Positions 1 to 11,506 are shown, numbered from the stretch's first letter. The stretch is 64,000 nt of DNA from Acheta domesticus (GCA_031308135.1 JAHLJT010009419.1:179832739-179896738); one strand, 5' to 3'. Made by a program: numbers and translations. Notes: generated by a model not told the origin, from the letters alone.

Positions 1-387
1 ATTTCCTGACAAACATCGCCCGCTCAGAATTCACTGCACTTCGTTTTCGTAGTTTTTTTACAACTATAATAGTGAAAATACATTTTTTTCTGAATTAAAT
101 GTATTTATCAAAACTACATCTGCAAATAATGGTATGCTTAATTTTTTCAAAATACGAATAGTTTTTCTACAATTTCGTGAGAAACATAATGCTGCAATTT
201 TACTGCGTGTCAGACAGCTGGATGCGTCGTAAATTAGGATTTGCAATTTTGTATATTATTTCTTTGTTCGTTTCTTACATTCCACCTTTTGTTATACATT
301 CACATATTAATCTTTTAAAAAAATATTTATTTCGAAATATTTGAAATAAAAATAACTAGCTATCAGAAAATCGACAATGCAGGGAAT

Positions 388-446
388 ACAACAATGAAAT
401 TTGGTTTCACGCTCGCGAATTTCTGTGAATCAAGTTTCATTGTTGT
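388..446 (+). other. Short hairpin, pre-miRNA-sized stem
   Basis: Arms 388-410 and 425-446 pair over about 22 bp around a 14 nt loop. The two substituted pairs are G-U wobbles if the plus strand is transcribed, and would be A-C mismatches on the other strand. There is one single-base bulge. The size fits a small-RNA hairpin, but nothing shows that it is transcribed. Confidence 0.3.
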
Positions 447-815
447 GATTTGCTGTAGCTGTATGAAAGGAGTTATAATTGCCAATTAATATTGATATTT
501 GCATGAAAATATTTAGTTTTCGCACCAAATGCTCTATCATTTGTTGTAGGTAGAGTATTTTTGCATGGTCTGAGAATACTCTTCTCTAATCATGGCCCTA
601 CGAAAAGCATTTCTGTATTGTCCGGGGTATCAGGCTTATTTTTCAATTAAAAATTTACAAAACTTTAGTATTCTATTTTTATGCAGTTGTAGAATTCACA
701 TAGTTCTGACAACACTGCGATGGAAACAATGAGTTGTTCGCCTTTTGATTGAATTGGATGTTTTAGAATAATAGCTAAGATGTTAGTAGCGCAGAAAGTG
801 CAATATTTCAATACT

Positions 816-870
816 ACGTATCTGTTTCCAATGACGCGGGAAAGTACGTGCCGTTGTAGCACCACTAGTT
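816..870 (+). repeat. Dispersed repeat ending GCACCACTAGTT, member 1
   Basis: It shares a GGGAAAGT..GTG..TTGTAGCACCACTAGTT arrangement with copies at 2910-2940, 6367-6400, 7372-7432 (inverted), 7975-8078 and 9020-9129. I do not recognise the family. Confidence 0.5.
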
Positions 871-2909
871 TCATATTGAACGGGAAAATATTATTTATGG
901 AATACCACATTTTAGAGAATACATTATTCTTGGACAGTGGATCTGTTGTTGTATAAATATCAATTTCAATAACTCTGTGGGTTACGATGTTTTGCATTTT
1001 GATGTGCAACATATCATGCGTTGATAAACTGAAATTATAGTTTTGAAATGCAATAATACGTTTTTTAAATTGAATGGATGTAAAAGATTATGTCACGTGA
1101 ATATTATTCATAACTATGTCAATTACATTGTTAACAGTGAATACAATCACTTTCATGAAGTGAAAAAATTAGAGTGAATCATCTTCATTCATTACCGTGT
1201 TCATTACATTTATGATGCATTGTAACGATTTTGCAGGCAATCGTTTTCTCATTCATATAAATTGTAACTACTCGTATTTAATGTATCTAGAGATTGAAAA
1301 AATATAATAAATATATTGCAATTGAATCGCAAAGATTCTTTTTTTCCCCTTTTGTGTACCTTTCAATCTTAAATCTGGAAAATAGGTGCTTGGTTTTTAA
1401 GGTATTTTAGAGGGATTTCTTAGTTTTTAAGACATTTTCTACATTACGTGCAAGTTTGTTTTCTCTACCTGATTACTTACCGAATAGAGAAAAAAAGAAA
1501 CCTCTCTTTAAATAAGCAGAACCACCACTATTATATGCACAATAAGCGTAAATATAATAAAACGACGTCCTGTCTTTATTATATTTACATACCACACAGG
1601 TGCAAGCACACGAGATTTTATTCCCTTTCCCTTCTTTTATTTGTCTTCGCTTCACAAGTCTTTAATAAAAAAAACGTTAACTAAATTATTCGAAGACGTA
1701 TCCATTACGTGACGAACCTCAAACTTCCCTGGGAGCCCCAGGTCGAGCTCCGGCGCCTCTGGGAATGCCGTGCGGGCAGATGGCGAGCCGCATCCGACAT
1801 TGCGCAACGCACGCGGATGGGGCGTTGGCCTTCTGCACAGCGGCTCCTCTGAGACGTGCTTTTCCCCGACTGCACGAATTGAGACTACCGCAACACAAAC
1901 TTTCTCTTATTATTTGAAACAGGGGACCACAATGCAGACAGCTCGCCTACATAAACCCGTAAAGAATAACTATTATTCTTGCCAAGGGACACCACATTTA
2001 CACTCGAAAATGTTTGATAAATCGAAGAATTTCGTAAGATACTATTTGAAGCAATAGTGTCCCTAAACAAATGACATTAAATTGTAATATGCAACTCTAA
2101 CGAAAATATCAACGTACAAATTATTATAAAACTTAATAATGTTTAATTTTTGGAAATTCAAAGTTTAAGTGAAAATGTAATTCTTGGCGTTGAGTTCAGT
2201 GAATTGTGCTCTAACCATGCAGATACTTTAAATAGAAAAAAACTTTTATATTTTTCCATTACATCTATATCATTATTAATATATTAGGAAATATGATTTC
2301 TAAAAACCTTTTTTTCCAAAACGCAAAGGTTTTTTAAGTATAAAGGAACAAAAAATGGCACATTTTCAATGACGTTTAAACTTAATTTTGTTAAAGATCC
2401 TTCAGTTTACTTTCTCGCTACTGATTACGCAGTATAGACAAAGTATTAGAATGTTTCGGCGAATTTTCGGCAGAAAAACTAATGTCAGGCTCTGGTATCG
2501 AAAAAGGGGATAGATCTTCTTCCTACTTGTAGTAAAGTATTTTTAATGTAAGGTTGTGAAATCAAAATTCATTTTTTGTGGATATTTGATACCAAATATG
2601 GATTGATGGCAAAACATCTATTTAGAAATTGTTAGCTCACTTCTGCGTAATCAAGGCAAGCTTGAGTGAAATAATATTCTTTCTTTTCTGTATAATGTAC
2701 TGCAGATAATGGAGCAGTGAAATTTATTCATGTTTGTTTCATTTGTAAAAGTTAGAAATGAATACTCTTCCTGGCTATCGAAATAAACGCACACATTCAC
2801 CATAGATGTTTCGTGGTGAATTGGACTTTTTCAAGTTATAAATTAGTTTTTAATGTGGCAGAAATTACAATTTCTACAATACTAAAAACAATACGGAACT
2901 CTTTTCAAT

Positions 2910-2940
2910 AATGCGAGAAAGTATGTGAGATTGTAGCACC
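2910..2940 (+). repeat. Dispersed repeat ending GTAGCACC, member 2
   Basis: Partial member. It has the GCGAGAAAGTATGTGAGATT core and the TGTAGCACC end, but is cut off by a poly-T/CT tract before the ACTAGTT end. Confidence 0.4.
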
Positions 2941-3270
2941 TCTTCTTTTTTTTTTTTTTCTTCTCTTCTTAAAACGTTTCTCATTAAAAAGGGGGTTGTT
3001 TATTTGTGATAATTTCAAATCCTTATTCCGCGCGCGCGACTGAACTATTAGGGGGTCAGCAGTTTGGAAGAAACATGAAATACATTTGTTGAATTCTACA
3101 GGTATGTGAAAATTCCACAGGGCAAAAATTTTATTTTCACTTAACTCTGTGTCTCACATATTCTCACTTATGAAAGTTCAAACAGTTCGTCTCACTGAGT
3201 AATTCACTTATCCAGAATAACATTCGATTTAAATTCTGTGGTAGCAGCAGAGATTTTGTGGTAATCCATG

Positions 3271-3371
3271 ATGAATTTCAAGGATAATGAGATATCAACC
3301 ACAATAAAGGATGGTTTCAGAAGAAGAGAAACCTTTATTGTGGTTGATATCTCATTATCCTTGAAATTCAT
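3271..3371. repeat. Perfect 40 bp inverted repeat (hairpin)
   Basis: Arms 3271-3310 and 3332-3371 are exact reverse complements over 40 bp and are separated by 21 bp. With no mismatch, the structure is either recent or an artefact of strand-switched DNA or reads. No coding potential was seen. Confidence 0.85.
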
Positions 3372-3463
3372 TATTAGATTTATTACAGTTGAAAAGATGA
3401 ATGTTTAACAAAAATGCAGTACCAGCAAGAAACTTTTATACCATGTATTATTATATACCATAG

Positions 3464-3487
3464 GGGAGAGAGAGAGAGAGAGGGGGG
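3464..3487. repeat. GA-rich microsatellite
   Basis: A run of GA dinucleotides followed by a G tract. A second G tract of about 10 lies near 3580-3590. Confidence 0.7.
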
Positions 3488-3853
3488 GCGAATGAACGTG
3501 GAAAGGAGATGTAGTGGCAGTGGACTGTATAGTTACCTTCTCTTTCCAAACAAATTTAACGCGACCGTGCGTTGCCCTGGGGGGGGGGGGCGCTGGTTAA
3601 AGAAGGAAATGGAATTTTTGACTGATGACAACACGATGTAATTATAATGAATTATGAATATATATCACATAATATTTATTTATTAATCTATTAATAGCGA
3701 GGTTTCTAACGAAAATCGAATATGATACTGAATGAATAGTATATACATACTGGTGAATATAAATTGTTCAGGGTCTTCACATGTAATTCACCAGCCACAC
3801 GGCATGTTGGAACCTGAGGTGCACTCGGGTGCCGCGTACCCGCCCTTTCCTAT

Positions 3854-4044
3854 ACTTCGGTTTTCCTTTCTTGGGGAGTGGGGGTGTATCATCAAAACGG
3901 AATATCTCATGGTATTTCGTCAGCACTGCTCGATATAGTTGCGATCAGGCGACTCCTAGTGGCACAACCGAGAACGACGCGAAATACCGTGAGATATTCC
4001 ATTTTGATGACACCCCCCACGCGCCAAGAAATAAAAACCGAAGT
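3854..4044. mobile_element. MITE, family A (ACTTCGG ends)
   Basis: About 191 bp and near-palindromic. It begins ACTTCGGTTTTCCTTTCTTG and ends with the inverse (CAAGAAATAAAAACCGAAGT). The interior has the GGAATATCTCA..GGTATTTCG core in both orientations. A second member at 40617-40847 shares both ends. Flanks read TAT on the left and ACA on the right, so no clean target duplication can be claimed here. Nonautonomous, no ORF. Confidence 0.75.
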
Positions 4045-4164
4045 ACAGACATGGCCTTTCCGGACATTTGGAAACCACCAGCTGCGGATCACCTGGTCCT
4101 ATCCCCCTTCCCTCCCTTCCCTTGGAACCCTTAAATAGGGGCATAGGTGACTCGGGGCATCAAC

Positions 4165-4653
4165 TGACGTCACTGCAGTGCCTCTGACCGGGAAGTTCAA
4201 GGGGTCGAACTCCGACGATTGCTGGATTTTGTACATCCAGCCTTGTCAGGATGAATTCAGCCTTTGTCTGAAGGAGAATTCTAGCGGCCCGCTCAGCTGA
4301 TAGGTAGTTCTTCGTGGTTTGTCCGATCAACACGAGGTGCATGCCGGAGCAGAACACTAACAAACGGGCCACGGACGTCGAGCAGTCTTTCCTTCCACGT
4401 CCTTGCCCTTTCTTTACCCCTTGCTTACACATTCTCACATACACATGTTGGGAGATCAGCCCCGGCTTGGGTGATGTCAGGCTGGTGTTTCGTATTCTTG
4501 GTTTGAGAAAATCCCCGAAAACTGACGGGGTCCAATCTCGGCATTTAGCCGGCAAAGATCACCGCCACCTCTCGCTATAAAATCATGCACTACACTTAGG
4601 GGACTAATGGCCTTAGCAGTTGACGCGCCGGGAATCATCAACCAATCAACCGA
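4165..4653 (-). repeat. Dispersed repeat with GATTGATT/GCGTCAACTGCTAAGG head, member 1
   Basis: Read on the minus strand, the first ~120 bases (GATTGGTTGATGATTCCCGG, then GCGTCAACTGCTAAGG and AAGTGTAGTGCATG) recur on the plus strand at 10387 and 33957. Similarity to the 10387 copy continues for about 270 bp (ACATGTGT.., AAGCAAGGGGT..GGAAGGAA). The 131-residue minus frame inside (4160-4555) shows no known domain and is not conserved in the other copies, so I do not call it a gene. Confidence 0.6.
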
Positions 4654-4819
4654 ACCCTTAAGAAAGGTAGTGAAAACCCAGCGGACAGCCAACATGGACT
4701 GGCGCGCCTCTCTATGAACGAGAGTTGGAATTGGAGAAGCATCGCTCGTTTCCAAATCACAGAGAGATCGCCTGGCGTAGGTTTCGTCTGTTCCGTGACT
4801 CTCTCGTGAGGCGGGGCGC

Positions 4820-5340
4820 ATCCGCCCGCAGTTCCCGTGGTTGCCGCAAGGTTTGATCCACTCGGAATCGCTTGGTGTTGATCTGAGTGACCATCACATT
4901 AGTTTGCCGCTATCGCTGCCGAGTAACAAAGTTTTTCAACAGTCAGTTTTCCGTGGGTACGATGGCTGTGGACATGCTCTTTAGCGCGAGTACGAACTAC
5001 TGTCGTTTGCCTGCCTGCCTGCCTGTCCAGCCTGCTCGCTTGTCTACCTGCCTTCATCTCCATTGCCTACTCCCCTTCCCTCTTTTCTCTTAGCGACGGT
5101 TTGAGCGTCGAGTTGGGCCAAGGAAGATGAAGGAATATTAAACAGTTTATTAAAATGAGCCTGTGTTATTTGTGATCACTTCAACCTATGCCACTGGTAG
5201 GGCACTGCCTAGAATGTCCCAGTTATGACAGCCAGAGTGAAGCGTCAGATGCGGATGTGAGTGTTGGTCAGATTCAGATGCAGATGTTAAGTGTTGGGCT
5301 CTGCGTTGCACACGGGTCGATGTCAGAATGCAAGCCTCCC
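4820..5340. other. Region without gene
   Basis: Mixed-composition DNA with a short GCCT-rich tract near 5010-5035. No ORF with recognisable content and no clear repeat ends. Confidence 0.5.
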
Positions 5341-5362
5341 ACAGAGTGCAGCGATCGCAGCG

Positions 5363-5625
5363 GTGAAACGAGACCGTGAAACGAGACCGTGAAACGAGAC
5401 CGCGAAACGAGACTGTGAAACGAGACCGTGAAACGAGACCGCGAAACGAGACCGTGAAACGAGACCGTGAAACGAGACCGTGAAGCGAGATCGTGAAACG
5501 AGACCGTGAAACGAGAGCGTGAAACGAGAGCGTGAAAACGAGATCGTGAAACGAGACCGTGAAACGAGACTGTGAAACCAGACCGTGAAACGAGTCCGTG
5601 AAACGAGACTGTGAAACGCGACCGG
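5363..5625. repeat. 13 bp minisatellite, about 20 units
   Basis: Tandem array of the unit GTGAAACGAGACC. Variants are mostly C/T or C/G changes at the unit ends (GAGACT, GAGAGC, GAGATC), with one unit carrying an extra A near 5535. Because 13 is not a multiple of 3, all frames cycle through the same peptides. The long open frames over it (5186-5629 and 5323-5769, minus) are by-products of the repeat, not genes. Confidence 0.95.
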
Positions 5626-6182
5626 ACAAGTGCTCACAGGCGGCACAGACGGCAGTGTCTCACGTGATAGCTTACGGAATTCGCGCGGGAAGACGAGTGC
5701 CGCACAACACGTACTGATGTAGAGAGAGTAAACAACAGTGACACCCTCGAAAGGGCATACATGCACCACTGAGAAACAGAATCAAGATTGCCGAAGGCAA
5801 TGTATAGTTTGACTGGTATCTTAAGGTCGATTATATAGTCCTGGTGTGATCTAGCTTTGTAGTAGTTCGTCTAATATATGTTGGTAAATGGTTCTATTTG
5901 AGTATGCAAATTTTATGAATCAAAACCTTTAGATTATGCAACGAACGTGTCTGACAGATGCAGCTTTGTTAAACGGAAAGTTAAACGGATGCAGCTTTTT
6001 TTACTAGGAAAGTAAACAATAAAGTCGGCTTTCTTTTTGAGGTGCGTCTAAAAATTAAGGCAAAGTGTGTTGTCTTTGTAATAGTGCCCTGTTATAAGAG
6101 TTTGGAAAGAGATTATTGAAATAAGAGTATTAAACAAGTTGCAGAAGAGTAAATAGAACTTAACATAACCGTCACTAGGAGG

Positions 6183-6358
6183 CAGAGGCGTATCTAGGTA
6201 TTCAGGCGCCCATGGCAAGCAAAGAATTTGCGCCCCTGTCAGGATACAGCAAATTAGGGTTGTTCTTATTTGTTTCAGTGGGTATTCTCTAATTAGCGCC
6301 CCTTGCGAGTGGCGCCCATGTTACGTGCCATGGCTGCCGTACCGTAGATACGCCTCTG
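6183..6358. mobile_element. hAT-type MITE with 8 bp target duplication
   Basis: The 176 bp element begins CAGAGGCGTATCTAGGTA and ends with the inverse (ACCGTAGATACGCCTCTG). It is flanked by the exact 8 bp direct repeat CTAGGAGG (6175-6182 and 6359-6366). The CAG start, short TIR and 8 bp duplication fit the hAT superfamily. No ORF, so nonautonomous. Removing it and one duplication restores a member of the dispersed CACCACTAGTT repeat. Confidence 0.9.
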
Positions 6359-6366
6359 CTAGGAGG

Positions 6367-6400
6367 AGAAAATATGCGCATCATTGTAGTACCACTAGTT
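6367..6400 (+). repeat. Dispersed CACCACTAGTT repeat, interrupted member 3
   Basis: The GTAGTACCACTAGTT end is separated by the hAT MITE from its upstream part (about 6165-6182). A weak inverted match to the terminus (AACTAGTGGTGC) lies at 6653-6664. Confidence 0.45.
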
Positions 6401-6439
6401 CTTTAGGCGAGTGTCTATTCAAAGGTGAATGGAGTAGTA

Positions 6440-7370
6440 GACGACCTCGGCGGAGTCATCAGACGGCGGAAGCGGCCGTCGCCGCGCCGCGCCGCGCCGC
6501 GCCGGCCGCCTGGCGGGGACGTCTCGCGGCGGAAGCCAATGTCGCCAAGCGATGGGAACGAGATTCTACCTGCAGTTGTCAAACGAGTTATCCTAGCGTT
6601 TCGCGTCCCATCGTTTTGCATCCGCAACGCTGGAAATGGAATTCCAGGTTCAAACTAGTGGTGCAGAGGAGTCAACCTTTCAAACAATTCATGCTTTATT
6701 ACTTTTCTATGTACTATACTACTGTATAATATAGGGAAAGTTATGTAATGCTGCGCGAAAAAACGGCGGATTTTCGACAGAAAAAACTGTTATTTTTAAT
6801 TTTAATGCTTATTTATTCAAACACAATGTGTACTTACTCAAAGTGCCCGATTTCTTGAAACCATACCGCCTTACCCCGTTGTTGCCGTAAGAGATTGAGT
6901 CACACTAGGTAGAAGAATTTTCCATTTTTCACTATCTGGGACTCCCAAAACGTGATTTTTCTGTCCAAAAATTGCTTTTTTACAGAAGCATTACAATTTC
7001 TCTACACTACGTACTAAGTAGGAAGCGGAAAAGTAAAAGTACCCGAATTGTGTTTATCGAATAAGAACGTAACCATATTTCGAACGATCTCAAATAGGAT
7101 TAGAACGAAATATTAAAAAAATAAAAATAGTACTGAACTGTGTACTGCGAAGATTCCTCATAAGCATTTTATTACATTTATTGATTTGAATACCAAGACG
7201 CCTGAAAGTAAAATTGTTTACATTAGACCACAGAGACAGATTGGCGAAAATCAAAGACGCATGCACTATTGTTGGTACTGTAGACAACTTACAAAAGATT
7301 TGAGCCTCATTGGGACTTATCTTATAAATTGCGGGAAATAGTTTCTCTTGGCCAAATACAATTTAGTTGT
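6440..7370. other. Region without gene; GC-rich CG-repeat patch
   Basis: A GC-rich stretch with CCGCG/GCCGC reiterations lies at 6470-6530. The rest is AT-rich. The open frames across the GC patch overlap on both strands and reflect composition. Confidence 0.5.
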
Positions 7371-7371
7371 C

Positions 7372-7432
7372 ATATGAACTAGTGGTGCTGAAACAGCAGG
7401 GACTTTCTCGCCATTAGTAATGGTTATGTAAT
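7372..7432 (-). repeat. Dispersed CACCACTAGTT repeat, inverted member 4
   Basis: On the minus strand it reads ACTAATGGCGAGAAAGTCCC, then CAGCACCACTAGTTC, matching the plus-strand members. Confidence 0.5.
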
Positions 7433-7974
7433 ACTATTTATACCACAATTGCTCTCCGTATTAACACATCTCAGTCGTCGCCTTTTGTTAAACTCATTTC
7501 AAATCGTACAACATTTCGTGCGAAGCTCGAGAAATTAAAAATATATATCACGCATTGAATTCATTGTATCAAGTAAATTCACAATATATAAAAATGTTGG
7601 TTAAATTTACAATTTACAATTTGTATTCTCAATGTATGATGTATTTGTATCAAGCAATCTGCAAAGCTTTATTGAAATTTGCGCAATAATTCCGCAAGGG
7701 ATATTTGAACACTATATTGTTGGTCAACTACGAGATACGGCAGTGATACGATAAAGATGTGTTATTTAGTAGAGTTTGTGTTTACAAATTAGACTTTTAG
7801 AAATTATTCAAAATCCTATTTTATAATCATTATTTTTGTCCGTGCTGCGAGGCATTGAACATACATATATTCACTGAACGAAACGTCACTTATCTATCCA
7901 TATGTTAGCATTTCAACCGTCAAATTAAGAATATGTCAACAAAAACGAGCTTTAGGGTGGCGATAGATGGTAGC

Positions 7975-8078
7975 TGTATGTGGCAAGGGTATGTGGCATG
8001 TCCGAAGAAGCTAGCCCAGACCAAAGGAAATAGAAAACTAATACGGCAAAGACTGTGCTAATTTGTTGCATCACTAGT
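7975..8078 (+). repeat. Dispersed CACCACTAGTT repeat, long member 5
   Basis: About 104 bp similar throughout to 9020-9129. Both share TGTGGCAAGG, CTAGCC.AGACCAAAGGAAAT, ACTAATACGG and the terminal CACTAGT block. These two copies define the longest visible version of the family. Confidence 0.6.
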
Positions 8079-9019
8079 CCCTTAATCAACATATTTAATG
8101 CTATGGACATCTCTTTACAATATATTTAAAATATTTCCAGTTTTTCTAACTCGTTCTTTACGATTGCCATGATTATTTCGATTCACGGTTCCTCGCGCAT
8201 GTCATAATGTATTTTTTGATTACTTTTATTGTTACTTCTTTGCATTGCTGATAATTTTGTTGCGTGAAGGACACATTGTGAGACATGTAGGATTCCCCTG
8301 CTTATACCTGTGTATTTATTTATTATCTTGCATTAATCGTGTAGTTATATTACAGAGGTTTCATTAATTAATTATATTTGCAGTTGACAGCAATAATGCT
8401 ATCTGTATAATCATTCGGATTTTTGTCAAGTCTAATTCATGTCTTTTGTTGAATGCTGCCGGTAAATGAACAGATATTGCTTCACGCTTCGAAATACCAT
8501 AGAGCGTGGAAGAATAAATAATATATCAAAAAGAAATTACGAGTGATACTTGGCCCTAATCGGTAGGCAATTCTTTATACAGGAATATCCGGCACGTCAA
8601 ATTCTAAAGCAGTCAAAGGAATTTCGAGAACCTGCTAAAAATTCGTAAAAGTATATATGATGGAAAATATTAAATTTCTCAATTACACGCATTTGGGGAA
8701 AAGTGATCAGTTTTGACTCGTGCATGCCCATAAGTTAATAATAGTTTTTTCTGAGGCATCTTTTGGAAGAGTAACTCAGTAAATCTACCAAACACTGCGT
8801 GTTGTTCCAAAACAGAATAAAAATGATAATAGAACTTGTAAAATATTACGTCTACCGCTTCAGTGACCTCGAAGGTATTGTGTTGAAATCTTGGAGAGAA
8901 TGCATACCGCGTATCGCCGGTGAGGTGTCGATAACACGATCTTGCGAAAAATATATGGCTTTGGACTGAGCGGTTTCTAGTCTGCCCTTCTGTATACTCG
9001 ATTTATGTAGAGTAAATTA

Positions 9020-9129
9020 GTATGTGGCCACTGGCAAGAGGATGTGGCAAGTCCGAATAGCTAGCCGAGACCAAAGGAAATAAAATACTAATACGGGAAA
9101 GTCTGTGCGATTCTGTGGCACCACTAGTT
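9020..9129 (+). repeat. Dispersed CACCACTAGTT repeat, long member 6
   Basis: Best-preserved member, with GACCAAAGGAAATAAAATAC, then ACTAATACGGGAAAGTCTGT and GGCACCACTAGTTT. The sequence diverges from the other members immediately after the terminal block, so ACTAGTT probably marks an element boundary. Confidence 0.6.
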
Positions 9130-9390
9130 TCTTTTTTTCTGGACACCAGAAATAATTCAAAGAAATATATTTATATCCAGAAAAATTTAACAAAATTGAC
9201 ATCAGAAGAAGAAAATTAAATTCATTTAATTACTTCAAAACATTTTTTCAATATTTACTGCAAAATCTGCGAACGGACGGAAAAACATTTAGAAACGTTG
9301 ATATTAAAATTATTTAAAACCATTTTTTGTAATAAAAATGTGATAAGAAAATAAAAAAATTAATTCTTTTCAGATATTGTCCGAGGATAA

Positions 9391-9491
9391 AAACACACAC
9401 ACACACACGCACACACGCACACACGCACGCACCACACACACGCACACACGCACGCACGCACGCACCACACACACACACACACACACACACA
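9391..9491. repeat. Compound CA/CACG microsatellite
   Basis: About 100 bp of (CA)n with interspersed CACG and CACC units. The cysteine/valine-rich minus-strand frame over it (9314-9685) comes from the repeat and is not a gene. Confidence 0.95.
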
Positions 9492-9699
9492 GATATATAG
9501 TTTAAAAAAGAATTACAAGACAAATATAAATGATTCTCTCGTGAAATGTTAGGTAGCCTCGTGAAGTTGAAGGTGCCTTGCCCAGAGGCGCCCTCACTCC
9601 TGGCCGCCGCCACCGACACTCCTCCTTTTCTCGCTTGTTGCGCCACACTCAAATTAAAGCTAGTGTGCTTCAACAGCACATTCATTCTCGCATTATTTC

Positions 9700-10850
9700 T
9701 AAATTTGTAATTTTCGAAAATTCAGAGTTTAACGAAAATGAGACCTGCAGCATTCGTTTAAGCATTTATTTTTGTATCCTTGGGGGAAAAACGAAGAAAA
9801 AATTTGAAGTTGTTTTTGAGAAAATATTTTTTATAAATAGCATTAATTACGTGAAAATTACTGTTTCTTTTTCAAAAAATTGCACGTGACTTTTTTAAAG
9901 AACTTTAAAAAAAAGGTTTTGTTTAAAGAAAAAATCTCTGATCTTCAATTTTGTAGTATTCAAATACAAGAAGTTACCAGTTTTCGAAAATACATAGAAG
10001 TGAGACTAGCACCAAATTTTTTACCGCGCTTTGATACATATGGGGTAAAATTTTAAAGAAGCAATTTGGAATCATTTTTTTAAAACTGTTTTAAATAAAT
10101 TAAAAATTACCAACACTTCACACAAAATTCCGCAAAATTTTCTCATCTTTTCGGAAAATTGTACATGACCTTATTTCAAATATCTATTTTAAGTAACATA
10201 TTTTGTTAACTAAAAAAGGCGATATTCGACATTGCAACTGTAATAAGACGGAGATAATAATTTGAGCTTTTGTAATAATAGAAAAATCAAGGATTTCAAC
10301 GAAAATTTGACCTAGTGCAGCTTTCTCATACGCGTCCTTTAAGATATACGAGGACAAATTTAATCCAAAAATTTGGAGAAATTTTCGATTGATTGATTAG
10401 TGATTCCGGGCGCATCAACTGCTAAGGTTATTATTCTCGTAAGTTTAGTGAATGCGGGGGTTTTCTTCTGAACCAGGTATCTTCAAACAGCGTGATGCAG
10501 CCCTAGCCAGGACAAGCTCTAAGCTCCCGACATGTGTGGTAGTGTAGTGCACGTGGGTATATGTGCGTTTAAGTAAGGGGTGAGGAAAGAACTAGGAACA
10601 GGAAGGAAATATCGCGCAATGTCCGTATCTCGGTTGTTAGGGTAGTGCTCCAGCTTTCGCCTGTGTTGAAAGTAGAAATTTCAGTGAGGAAAAAATATCT
10701 TTCTTTAATATTGAAATGGTTGGAAGATGCCCAAAAACATTGCACTTTTGCAATTTTCTAAAAATCAGTGATTTCAACCAAATGAGACCAGCACGATCTG
10801 CATCCTGTACGCTATTCAACAACAAAACTTAATCAACAAACTTCGTGTCA
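9700..10850. repeat. Decayed tandem repeat, unit about 270-290 bp
   Basis: Related blocks of the form TTTTCGAAAAT..CAACGAAAATGAGACC..GCA start near 9715, 9980, 10275 and 10735. A second shared block (AAAAATTGCACGTGAC / GAAAATTGTACATGAC) sits near 9875 and 10155, giving the same spacing. The larger last interval is explained by the dispersed repeat inserted at 10387. Units are highly diverged, so exact borders are uncertain. Confidence 0.45.
10387..10660 (+). repeat. Dispersed repeat with GATTGATT/CATCAACTGCTAAGG head, member 2
   Basis: It begins GATTGATTGATTAGTGATTC, then GCGCATCAACTGCTAAGG. It follows the 4165-4653 copy (opposite strand) for about 270 bp, including AAGTAAGGGGTGAGGAAAGA. It interrupts the ~270 bp tandem repeat. 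Confidence 0.6.
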
Positions 10851-11506
10851 TGGAGAAAATTTTGACGTTTTGAGGCTCATGTAAAGTACCCCCAAAAATC
10901 GAAATATCTGTTTGAAACCCCCAAAGCCTCGAGTTCATTCAGATCGATCGGGGAATATCAATTGCGGAGAAAATCGGCTTAACTCTTTAGGTCAATGTTG
11001 ACCAATTGCCGGTCTGCGGGCAGAATGCGGCTCGAGGGACTATTTTTTGTGGCCCTCGGAAGGTTATTAGTCAAAAGTGAAATTTCTTTTCATCCATGTT
11101 GGGCGAGAACATTGTGCGCCTAGCAAATGCGCCCTGCAGGGGTCAACATGTTTTTGAAAATTTTAGTAGTTTTCGCGCAATATTGCGTAAAATATGTGCG
11201 ATTTAAAAAATAGCAAAAACCCTACCCTCCTAATGTAAAAAGGTTAAGTTTCGATTTAAGGATTTTTTCTGGAGAATTTAGAAACTCAAAATAATCCCCA
11301 TGTGTTCCACTGAGTTATCATGGTACAGCCGGATATCACGCATGGTTCCATTCCACTACCCATCCCTTTCAGAGCAGCTGGGAAAAGTGCCGAAATCAAT
11401 GATAAGACACGTCAGTTGCGAATCGCCCGATCGAATGAAAATACAGCCCGTTTTAAAGGGTTTAGTTGTGGCCCTTGAAGCTTTGCAAGTAGGACTCCGT
11501 TTATCC
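10850..11506. other. Region without recognisable gene
   Basis: Moderate GC, no conserved ORF. The 119-residue plus frame at 11300-11659 runs into the hAT terminal repeat and is not a gene. Confidence 0.5.

Larger units (their letters stand above)
1..3270. other. AT-rich region without recognisable gene
   Basis: The open frames here (for example 665-1012 on the minus strand) show no recognisable domain and look like chance frames. A GC-richer patch at about 1700-1880 has no gene I can name. Two members of a short dispersed repeat (816-870 and 2910-2940) and a small hairpin (388-446) are described separately. Confidence 0.6.

Noticed and set aside
4160..4821. Two overlapping minus frames of 114-131 codons
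   Set aside because: They lie in a dispersed repeat whose other copies do not keep the frame.
5345..5625. CRISPR-like array
   Set aside because: The 13 bp units are tandem without unique spacers, and the genome is eukaryotic.
5186..5769. Long Ser/Arg/Phe-rich minus-strand frames (147-148 codons)
   Set aside because: They are translations of the 13 bp minisatellite, which stays open in several frames.
9314..9685. Cys/Val/Ala-rich minus frame suggesting a small secreted protein
   Set aside because: The CVCVCVC and ACVRACVR parts come from the CA/CACG microsatellite. No signal peptide in a sensible position.
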